Part shown: one piece after another, positions 55,275 through 64,000 of the stretch | Layout of the letters: each line of letters opens with the position of its first letter | How positions within the stretch are numbered: position 1 is the first letter of the stretch | Assembly: GCA_037974335.1 (NCBI GenBank) | Contig: CM075728.1 | Span: 112,897,476-112,961,475, forward strand | Origin: Prionace glauca | Taxonomy: Eukaryota; Chordata; Chondrichthyes; Carcharhiniformes; Carcharhinidae | Length of the DNA stretch: 64,000 bases | Direction: 5' to 3' | The notes under the pieces: model-generated | What the model was told of the DNA's origin: nothing | The model's input: the letters and a program-made list of their open reading frames with translations, nothing else | Database searches by the model: none | Program-made: the position numbers and the translations under genes

Positions 55275-58020
55275 CTATTTGTGTTCCTTTGTAGACTTCT
55301 TTGTCATCCTAATTGCTTGCCTTCCCATCTATTTTTGTGTTATTGGCAAAAATGGCAATAGTACCTTCACTTCGCTTGTCCAAATCATTAATATATATTG
55401 TAAATAATTGTGGCCTCACACTGATCCCTGTGACACTCCACCATCCTGAAAACGTCCCTCTTATCCCAACTCTCTGTCTTCTGTCAGCCAACCCATCTAT
55501 GCTAATACACTGCCCCCAATGGGCTTTTATCTTATTAAACAGCCTCTTGTGCAGTACCTTATTGAATATATTTGGAAATTCAAGTATATTACATCTACTG
55601 GTTACTCTTTATTTATTCTGCTTTATACCATCTCAAAGAATTCTAATAAATTTGTCAGGCATGATTTCCCCCTCATGAAGCCATGCTGACTCCATTTGAT
55701 AATATTACGTATTCCTAAATCCATCCTTTATGAGCAACTCTAACAATTTTCCAGTGACAGATGTTAAGCTAACGAGCTATAGATAGCTGTTGTCATCATC
55801 CTCCCTTTTTGAATAAGAGCGCTTTCATTGACAATTTTCAAATCACCTAGGACTTTTCCAGAATTTAAAGATTCTACTAGTGCATCCACTAACTCTGTAG
55901 CTACTTCCTATGATATCCTAGGATTTATTGGCCTTTAGCCCCATTAGTTTCCTTAGTAATTATCTAGTGATCATTTTTTTTTATTTCCCCGACCCCTTTT
56001 GCTCCTTGATAGCTCGTATTTTTGGAATGTTATTAGTGTCTTCTACTGTGAAGATTGATGCAAAGTATGTCCTGATTTCCCATTATTATTTCCCCAATCT
56101 AATTCTCTAATGGGCCGATGATCACTTTGGCCTCTCCTTTTTAATACATTTAATGAAGCTTTAACTGTCCATTTTTATATTGTTAGTTTACCTGAATAGT
56201 TTATCTTCTCCCTCATTGTTCTTTTTTTGATCATCTTTAGTTTGTTTTAAAACTTTCCCAACCCTCTGACTTACTGCTAATCTTTTCCATTTTGCATGCT
56301 TTTTCTTTCAGTTTAATGCTATTCTTAACTTTCTTGGTTAACTGCGGCTGATGTATATCCTTCATAGAATCCTCCTTCATTATATTTGCTCTGAGTTACG
56401 AACTATTTTCATAAAAGTGTCTGCCATTGCTGATCAGTCTTTTCTGACAGACTCCTTTCCCAGTCCGCTCCAACAAATTCTGCCCTTTTTTTTGTTAATT
56501 ACCCTTATTTAAATTTGGCACAGTTGTTTCAGGCCTTCAAAGCAAGGGGACTTGAGTATAGGAGTAAGGATGTCTTGCTGCAGTTATACAGGGCCTTGGT
56601 GAGGCCATACCTTGCATATTGTGTGCAGTTTTGGTCTCCTAGTCAGAGGAATTCTTGCTATTGAGGGAGTCCAGCAAAGGTTCACCAGACTGATTCCTGG
56701 AATGGCAGGACTGACATATGAAGAAAGACTAGATCAACTAAGCTTGTACTCACTGGAATTTTTGAAGAATGAAAGGGGATCTCTTTGAAACATATAAAAT
56801 CTTGAGGAGACAGGACAGGCTATATGTGGGAAGAATGCTCCCGATGTTAAGGTCCAGAACTAGAGGTCACAATCTAAGAATAAGGGGTAAGCCATTCAGG
56901 ACTGAGATGAGGAAGAACTTCTTCACTCTGAGAGTTGTGAACCTATGGAATTCTCTATCACAGAAAGCAGATGGGGCCAGTTTGTTAGATACATTCAAGA
57001 GGGAACTGGATGTGGTTCTTGCAGCTAAGGGATCAAGTGGTATGGAGAGAAAGTGGGAGTGGGACACAGAGTGCATGATCAGCCATGATTTATTGAATGG
57101 TGCTACAGACTCGAAGGACCAAATGGCCTACTTCTGCATCTACTTTCTATGTTTCTGTGACCGAAGTTTCTCACATTCAAACTGAATGCTAAATTCTACC
57201 ATGCTATGGTCACTGTTTCCTAGGAGTTCTTTTACTCTGATATTGAATATTAAACCTGTCTCATTCCACATCAGATCCAAAATACCCTGATCCTCGTTTG
57301 GGTCCAGAACATATTCTTCGAAACTATCCCGAATACACTCTATGAATTCTTCCTCATGGCTACCTCTGCCAATTTAATTTTCCCAATCCCAAAGAAGATT
57401 AAAGTCACTTATGATTAAAATACTACCGTTTTTGCATTCTCTCCTGATTTTTCTTGGTCCTACATTATAGCTACTGTTAGAGGGCCCTATAGATTACTTC
57501 CACAAGGTCATCTTCCCCTTGTTATTTCTTACCTCCACTCAGGTGGATTCTACATCTTCCAATCCAAGATCTGTTTTTTGCTATTGTACTTATTTCATCT
57601 CATACTAACAAAGTTTCCTTCCTATCTGTCCTCATGAAAAGCCACATACCCTGATTATTTACTTCCCAGCTTTGATCTCTTTGTAACCACATATCTATAA
57701 TGGCTTTAAGATCATACCCAGTGACCTTAGTTTATGCCATTCATTCATTATTTTGTGATGCATACTATGCATTTAAGTAAAGAGCCATCAATTTTGCTTT
57801 TTTTTAACCATCCTCCCCTCCCCCGCTCTTACCCTATTTGCTGCTGTTGTTATGTTGTACCTTTTCTCCCTTCCTGTCCCACTCTGGGTATCATTACCTA
57901 AATAGCTGCCTTGCAACACTGCCATTTCCTTTAGCTTTGTAAGCCTACTCTTATTCAGATTGATTTTCCTGAACACCCCACTCCACACCACACCACACAT
58001 AGATTTAGTTTAAAGCCCTC
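55275..58020 (-). mobile_element. Old CR1-like LINE, interrupted by a later CR1
   Basis: 55,275-56,520 reads on the minus strand as RT (pattern around GISVRPQLFTIYINDLDKRS, then FANNTKIDG) and continues at 57,165-58,020 with the endonuclease side. The inserted element 56,525-57,160 lies between. Many stops; the catalytic FADD reads FANN. Upper limit approximate. Confidence 0.62.
56525..57160 (+). mobile_element. CR1 LINE 3' end inserted in the older minus-strand CR1
   Basis: Plus-strand C-terminal RT (ETYKILRRQDRLYVGRMLPM and LRVVNLWNSLSQKADGAS) and tail ACTTTCTATGTTTCTG. Related to the 7,911-11,440 subfamily (compare GRMLPMLVKCRTRG there). No clear target duplication identified. Confidence 0.78.
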
Positions 58021-58274
58021 CGTACCTTCCTAGCTATGTGGTTTGCAAGAACACTGGTGCCAACACAGTTCAGATGTAGGCTGTTCCAATGGTACAGCCC
58101 TATTTTCCCCAGTGCTGATGCCAGTGCATCCGAAACCCAGTCCTCCCAGAGGAGTATGATCAAGCCTTGTGCCTTTATTGGATTGCCCAAAATCTCAGGA
58201 TGCCTATGCTTCCGTGGTTGCTTTCTGCATGGCAGCATCGACTTGCCCACCAATCAGCAACCTATTCTGTGGTC

Positions 58275-60204
58275 AACAATGATTGACAAAGAAATTGATA
58301 AAGGAGGGTAGGAGAAGCTATGAGGCTGGGCTAGCACTTAATATAAAAAAGGATAGCAAGAGTTTTTATAAATATATAAAAAGGAAGAGGCTGGCTAGGG
58401 TAAACGTTGGTCCTTTAGAGGATGAGAAGGGGAGCTAGTGGTAGGGGATAGGGATATGGCTAAGGTCTTGAATAACTTCTTTGTTTCTGTCTTCACGGAG
58501 GAGGACGTGAATAATTTGCCGGGTGTTAGCGATGGAAAGGTGGTAGGAATGGAGGGTCTTAATGACATTACTGTTACTAGAGAGGTGGTGCTCGACAGAC
58601 TGGAGGGGCTGATTGTGGACAAGTCCCCAGGACCGGATGGAATGCATCCGAGGGTTCTGAAAGAAATGGCGGAGGTGATAGTGGATGCCTTGGTGGTTAT
58701 TTTCCAGACGTCGCTGGATTCCGGGGAAGTGCCGGAAGATTGGAAAACGACTAATGTTACGCCGCTGTTTAAGAAGGGTGCCAGGCAAAAGGCGGGGAAT
58801 TATAGGCCGGTTAGTTTAACGTCTGTGGTAGGTAAAATGTTAGAAACCGTCATTAAGGAGGAAATAGCGAGGCATCTTGAGGGGAATTGCTTGATAGGGC
58901 GGACGCAACACGGTTTCATTAAAGGGAAGTCGTGTCTGACAAATTTACTGGAGTTCTATGAGGATGTGTCTAGGGCAGTGGATGGAGGAGAGCCGGTGGA
59001 TGTGGTCTTTCTGGATTTTCAGAAGGCGTTTGACAAGGTACCTCACAAGAGGTTATTGCAGAAGGTCAGGGGACATGGAGTTGGGGGTAGGGTGTTAGCG
59101 TGGATAGAGGATTGGTTGTCAAATAGGAGGCAGAGAGTGGGGGTCAATGGATGCTATTCGGATTGGCGGTTGGTGACTAATGGGGTGCCCCAGGGGTCGG
59201 TGCTGGGGCCTCAGCTATTTACCATTTATATAGATGATCTGGAGGAGGGAACCGAGTGCAGGGTGTCGAAATTTGCTGATGACACCAAGATTGGGGGAAA
59301 GGCAAATTGTGCGGAGGGTGTGGAGAGTCTGCAGAAGGATCTAGATAGGCTGGGCGAATGGGCCAGGAAATGGCAAATGGAATTTAATGTTGGCAAGTGT
59401 GAGGTGGTCCACTTTGGTAGGAGGAATGGTAGGAAGGACTATTACTTACGGGGCGAAAAACTGCAGCAGGCGACGGTGCAGAGGGACCTCGGGGTCCTTG
59501 TGCATGAGTCGCAAAAACCCAGCTTGCAGGTGCAGCAGGTGGTCAGGAAGGCGAATGGGATGCTGGCCTTCATAGCGAAGGGGATTGAATATAAAAGTAG
59601 GGAGGTCTTGCTGCAGCTGTATAGGGCATTGGTGAGGCCGCAGCTGGAGTACTGTGTGCAGTTTTGGGCGCCGCACCTGCGCAAGGATGTTTTGGCCCTG
59701 GAGGGAGTGCAGAGGAGGTTTACTCGGCTGATACCGGAGTTGAGGGGATTGAGCTATGAGGAGAGGCTGAATAAACTAGGCTTGTACTCGTTAGAGTTTA
59801 GAAGAATGAGGGGAGATCTCATTGAGACGTATAAGATGATGAATGGGATGGATAGGATAGAGGTGGAGAGACTGTTCCCGCTCAAAAAAGACAGTAGGAC
59901 TAGGGGGCACAGCCTCAAGATAAAGGGGGGGCGGTTTAGAACAGAGTTGAGGAGGAACTTCTTCACTCAAAGGGTGGTGAATCTCTGGAATTCTCTGCCC
60001 GTTGAAGTGGTGGAGGCTGCCACGCTAAATATTTTTAAGAAACGGGTTGATGGGTTTTTGATAAGAGAAGGGATTAAGGGTTATGGGGAGAGGGCGGGAA
60101 GGTGGAGCTGAGTCACGACAGATCAGCCATGATCTTATTGAATGGCGGGGCAGGCTCGAAGGGCCAGATGGCCTACTCCTGCTCCTATTTCTTATGTTCT
60201 TATG
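58275..60204 (+). mobile_element. CR1 LINE, young subfamily, longest copy (557-codon open frame)
   Basis: Open from about 58,438 to 60,111. In order: [104 protein letters not shown], the active site FADDTK (59,272-59,283, about residue 279), and the C-terminal LIPELRGLSYEERLNKLG and RVVNLWNSLPVE blocks. The RT part has no stops. A one-base frame change near 58,430 separates it from upstream coding sequence (KDSKSFYKYIKRK, 58,347-58,385), and the endonuclease and ORF1 are missing. The tail is TTCTTATGTTCTTATG. It is the reference copy for the fragments at 6,475, 14,881, 33,983, 42,486 and 45,393. Confidence 0.95.
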
Positions 60205-60904
60205 TTTGTTCTGTGAATGCAAGACAGAAAGCTTCAGCAACATGTCTGTCTTTTTATTGATGCTCAAGTTCTGTCCTGTCAAACAGCTAGTTGATGTTAG
60301 GACAGTTGACCAAAATGTTGGCTGAAGATGCACGTTTGAAGGACCATCTAAAGAAAGAAAGAGAAGAGGAGAGGTTTAAGAAGCAAATTCCAGAGCTTAA
60401 AGCTGAGACAGTGGAAGGCCTGGCCACCATTGATGGAGTGATTAAAATTGGGGATGAACAAACGGGCAGATCTGGCAGGCTGCATCCATCTCAGATGGTT
60501 TCAGGGACGGAGAAGATTACAGAGGTAGGAAGGCCCTGGTGGGATTTGAAAATAATGAGAATACCTCACCTTGATGAACCAGTATCAGCAAGCACAGGGA
60601 TCAGGTGAGATAAAGGGTAAACGGGATTGGGTGGGTAGGAAAAGGGCAGTGAAATTTAGAATGAGCTGAAATTTATGGAGGTTGGGAGGTGGGAGAATGA
60701 CCAGGAAAAGCATTGGAATAGATTGAATAAGCAAATGAGGGGGGAAGGAATAGGAGGTTAGATGAAGCAATGTGCGAGGAGACTGATGTAGAGCTGTTAA
60801 GCTGGGATGGTGTTTTTACATTCTTTATTATATTGAAATAAATGTAGACACGGTCTTGTCTGGTGGACACTAACCAAAATGGCCTATTCTTATTAAATCT
60901 GCAG
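60205..60904. other. End of intron 1, with a common repeat
   Basis: 60,295-60,780 matches a repeat also seen at 35,345-35,500 (GACAGTTGACCAAAATGTTG, then AATTCCAGAGCTTAAAGC, then GGCCACCATTGATGGAG). The V exon acceptor follows at 60,903. No gene in this part. Confidence 0.5.
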
Positions 60905-61258
60905 AAAGCAAGTTGGAATTGAGAGTGAGTCAAAGTCCTGTGGAAGTAAATCACAATGAAAATGGTCTCCTGCTGTGCGAAATTGCTCAACTCACTGGGG
61001 CTACGTTGAACTTGAAAAATTTGGGCGTATTATGGACTGTCACTCGTGGCACTGAAACATCAACAGCCTTTTCCTACGCTTCTGGAAATATAAAGGAAGC
61101 ATGGCCAGAAGCTGAACTTGTGGAAAGCTCCATTCTACATGGAAACATGTCACTGTTGCTAAGAAATGTCACATTTAAACATACTGGACAATATAAATGT
61201 GAAGTTGTTATTCCACCAAATGATAAGGCATTTAAGATAGTGAAGTTTGAGGTTTTAG
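60905..61258 (+). CDS. V-type Ig exon of the plus-strand B7-H6-like gene (exon 2)
   Basis: The exon follows a CTGCAG acceptor (AG at 60,903-60,904) and ends before a GTAAGC donor at 61,259. It is 354 nt, phase 1 on both sides, encoding about 118 residues. V-set landmarks are the B-strand cysteine in LLLCEIAQ, the tryptophan in LGVLWTV, and the F-strand cysteine in HTGQYKCEVV. The QYKCEVVIPP stretch parallels human B7-H6 EYRCEVVVTP, and NLKNLGVLW parallels NITSMGITW. NMS and NVT are possible N-glycosylation sites. It shares NLKN just before the core tryptophan with the minus-strand V exon, so the two genes are paralogues, but they have diverged widely elsewhere. Confidence 0.86.
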
Positions 61259-61934
61259 GTAAGCTGAATTATATGCAGTAACAGTAATTTTTTATAACTT
61301 GCAGTGCAACCAAATGCCAGCAGTTTCACATTTAAGTTTGTCTTTATAGCTTTTGGAAACATAATCTGGTGGAGGGAATGCCCTTAATTATAAAATTAAA
61401 CTGTTGCAGATGTTGGAAATCCTGAAATGAAAACGCTGTAAATAATCAGCATGTCAGGGAGAATCTGTGGAGAGAGAAGCAGAGTTCCTTTCATCAGAAT
61501 GGTTAAAAAATAAATAGTTTTTAACCTAGCGTTTAACGCTTTCTGATCTGATGCGCGTTGATATCAAACTATGTAATTTAAATATGTTGTACATCATCAA
61601 TTAGTTGAATCAATAGCAAGAGTAAAATTGGAAATATTGGCTGTGTAAGACAGCATTTTGAAAGGAAATATAAAAAACAAGTGTGTGTTTGGTTGAGGGA
61701 GTGACATTTGCCTCAGATAAGCACATTGTTGCCTAGGGATAAACACTTAACTACTGTTAAATATGATTAATTATTTGTAAGAGCCATTGAAGTATTTTTC
61801 ACATTTAGAACTGAAACAGATTAAAAGCGTGCACATACATAGTTAGGCTTCTCTGAAATTTTAATGTTACTCTGTATGAAGAAAGAAGAAGCTTACATTT
61901 ATCTGGTTCCTTTTACTTCTGGAAGATGTCATTC
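61259..61934. other. First part of intron 2, plus-strand gene
   Basis: 61,405-61,510 carries a common repeat fragment (GAGAATCTGTGGAGAGAGAAG), and 61,885-61,930 resembles the start of the repeat at 60,295. The rest shows nothing recognisable. Confidence 0.4.
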
Positions 61935-62850
61935 ATTCAGTTATGTTGAGTCTGCAACACAGCAACAGGTCTTTGGTCACGAAACCTTTTTGTTATGTTG
62001 AAGACAACTATCACCCTCAGCTTCTCGCTTCTAGAGAGAAAAGCCCAACCTGTTAAGTCTTTCTTGATAATTTTGCAGTTCTGGTATCATCCTTATGAAC
62101 TGTATTGACACCTTCTCTGATGGCTGTATATTCATTGTATAGTATGGAAACCAGAACTGTGCACTGTACTTTGAATGGGGTATAATCATATTTCATTGCA
62201 AGTTTAATACTGTTTTTCAACTGTATTCTTCTATAAATGAATCCCAGTACTGGATTTGCCTTTTTTAATAGCCTTATTAACTAGAATTGCTTCTAGTAAT
62301 TAATGTATCTGAGCCCCATAGATTCCTTCTTCTCTCCCTCACTTCCACTTATTATCCAGCCAGTATGTGGGCACCTTATTCTTCTTGCCAAAATGCACCA
62401 GCTCCCACTATTGCAGGCAAATGAATTTCAGTGATCCATTTTGTTTAATAGTTTATTGATATCATATATTTTTGTCACTTCTTCACTGAGATGTCTACAG
62501 TTTCCACTTTGCTGCCTTGTGCAAGTTTTGGAATTGTACTTTGGTTCCAGAGTCCAAATTGTTAATGTAAATGTTGAACAAAGTGGTCCCAGGAGTGACG
62601 AGCACCACTTCCCATCTTTTGGCAGTCTGATTAGCTACCCCTAAGCCCTACACAGTGCATTCTCGCCATTCGGCCGTGTGTTCAACTCTCTTTTTAAATA
62701 TAGGAATCACACCGGTTGTGCACCAATTTCTCTGGCACCATTCCATTTACAGATTATTTATTTATATAAATAGCTAACAGTGCCTCTGCTATTTCTTCAC
62801 TAATTTAGTTTAGCACGCTAATATCCAATCTAATGCATTAACTGTTCAAG
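61935..62850 (-). mobile_element. Old CR1-like LINE in intron 2
   Basis: The minus strand follows the CR1 RT order over about 900 bases (compare CCAGAACTGTGCACTGTACT at 62,150 and CCAAATTGTTAATGTAAATG at 62,555 with equivalent places in 50,805-53,100). Heavily decayed. It ends about 50 bases before the C1 acceptor. Confidence 0.58.
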
Positions 62851-62899
62851 TGTAGCCACAATTGTTAGTGACACTAACTGTATCCTTCTATTTTGGCAG

Positions 62900-63226
62900 C
62901 ACGCCCTACAGTGACTGTGATTTCAGAAAATATCGTGGAAGTTGGCACAGGGGGAGAGATGGCCTTGGGTTGTCAGTTAAGTGGATATTATCCTTGTGAC
63001 AGCAGTGCTGAATGGTTTCAGACAATCCCGTCACGGGGAGAGCCAAGATTATTACCGGATATTTGCATTGCCCCGCCAGTCAAAAACCCTGATGGAACAT
63101 GTAACATAACCACTGAAGTTAGGTTGGAACCTCGTGTAGAAGACATTGGCAGCATTTTCGAATGCCATGTCACACACAAGACATTTTCTGAGCCCCTCTC
63201 TGTAAAAGCTTCGGTGATTTTGAAAG
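62900..63226 (+). CDS. C1-type Ig exon of the plus-strand B7-H6-like gene (exon 3)
   Basis: The acceptor is TTTTGGCAG ending at 62,899; the donor GT follows at 63,227. The exon is 327 nt, phase 1 on both sides, about 109 residues. The C1 core is visible as LGCQLSGYYP, AEWFQ and FECHVTH. KNPDGTCNITT corresponds to KNMDGTFNVTS in human B7-H6 and carries an N-glycosylation site. Three further cysteines (in YYPCDSS, DICIAPP and DGTCNIT) lie outside the canonical pair, which is unusual for this family. No transmembrane exon is visible in the last 770 bases, so the gene continues beyond the window. Confidence 0.87.
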
Positions 63227-64000
63227 GTCAGTTGCAGTGACAAATGCAAAATATAACTTTTTTTATTCAAAAACGCTTATCGTTATCCAATGTACTGCAG
63301 TTTTTACTTTTTGGGGAAACAACTAAATTAGACACTTTTAGATGGATTTGTTTGATGCGGACAGCTAATGAATTTTGAACTTTCTTGTGTTTATTAAGAT
63401 ACGTTTTTACAAAAATGTTGGTATTTAACTCAATCAACTTTCTATTGATGTGATCTAATTAGATTACGTGTATATTATGAATAATTATTTTGTTACAGTT
63501 CTAAGCATGTGGGAGGTTTATCAAATTCATAAATATGTATTTTTAAATATAAAATTAGCATTCCATCGAATGAGTTGAACACCTTTTCCATACCAAGCAT
63601 CTATTTCTGACCACCAGATACATCTTGATGACTGCCTGATCTAGAGAAAGTTTAATTGAATTCAATTTTCCACTTCTTTATCTGAACAAATCTTTTGAAT
63701 GGAAAATGACTGTTTCTGAGACTTGTCTCCAATCTCACCTCAGTTTTTTTTTATATCAAGTTGCAAATTAAATATAGCACTGAAAGAGGCCATTCAGCCG
63801 GCTATTCTGCTGGTGTTTATAACCACACTGGTTGTAAGTTGGAGTAAGTTGGGCCTTCTGGCAATTCCCAGGCCAGCCTTGAACCCCCTTCCTGTCCTGG
63901 ATGGCTCCGATCTCCAACAACTCCCCACATGTAGTGACAATACCCCCTACCCTCTCAGCCCGCCTGATTTTCAGCTCATCTCCCCCCCAGCAGTCCTGAT
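63227..64000. other. Intron 3 of the plus-strand gene, no exon seen
   Basis: AT-rich to 63,770, then a fragment of a common repeat (GAAAGAGGCCATTCAGCCG) to the end. No splice-flanked hydrophobic segment was found, so the transmembrane exon should lie beyond the window. Confidence 0.45.

Noticed and set aside
59442-59684. Antisense frames such as MRRCGAQNCTQYSS and MRRPKLHTVLQ at several CR1 copies
   Set aside because: Again opposite the RT coding strand, appearing wherever the same CR1 segment appears.
1-64000. CRISPR array, bacterial operon or rRNA
   Set aside because: No regularly spaced short repeats, no prokaryotic gene layout, and no rRNA-like conserved blocks were seen.

Overview
The window looks like a stretch of cartilaginous-fish (probably shark) chromosome. 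This rests on the repeats: many CR1-type LINEs in several subfamilies, L2-like LINEs, and tRNA-headed SINEs of the kind common in elasmobranch DNA. The conserved host sequence is immunoglobulin-superfamily exons with vertebrate splice signals. The organism call is inference. No bacterial genes, rRNA, genuine tRNA genes or CRISPR arrays were seen.

Host genes. Two incomplete genes of one family lie head to head. Each has a signal-peptide exon, a V-like Ig exon and a C1-like Ig exon, and every intron is in phase 1. The minus-strand gene runs from exon 1 (20,212-20,101) to V (12,581-12,243) and C1 (2,292-1,963), and leaves the window on the left. The plus-strand gene runs from exon 1 (50,011-50,074) to V (60,905-61,258) and C1 (62,900-63,226), and leaves on the right. 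The closest family I recognise for both is B7-H6 (NCR3LG1), the ligand of the NK receptor NKp30. No transmembrane or cytoplasmic exon was found for either gene. A second copy of the minus-strand exon 1, with open frame and intact splice donor, sits at 33,454-33,343. All three first exons have an interferon-response-like (ISRE/IRF) sequence within about 80 bp upstream of the ATG.

Layout. 1-3.0 kb: C1 exon and old repeats. 3.0-11.5 kb: three CR1 LINEs in a row, one with the ORF1 esterase and endonuclease regions. 11.5-17.8 kb: V exon among LINE, SINE and LTR-like fragments. 17.8-20.4 kb and 30.2-33.6 kb: two copies of a segment that starts at a retroviral LTR edge and ends just upstream of exon 1. 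21-30 kb: a broken endogenous retrovirus fossil, with a copia-like LTR fossil inside it and a foldback element inside that. 34-50 kb: space between the two gene fronts, holding CR1, L2, SINEs and a PIF/Harbinger fossil. 50-64 kb: the plus-strand gene, with intron 1 packed with CR1 elements in both orientations, including the two longest open RT reading frames (658 and 557 codons).

What may be new is the arrangement: a paired B7-H6-like locus, a first exon and promoter duplicated with a retroviral LTR, a 149-bp stretch kept identical between the two first-exon copies, and ISRE-like sites at all three. A second notable pattern is a SINE head present with two different LINE-type tails.
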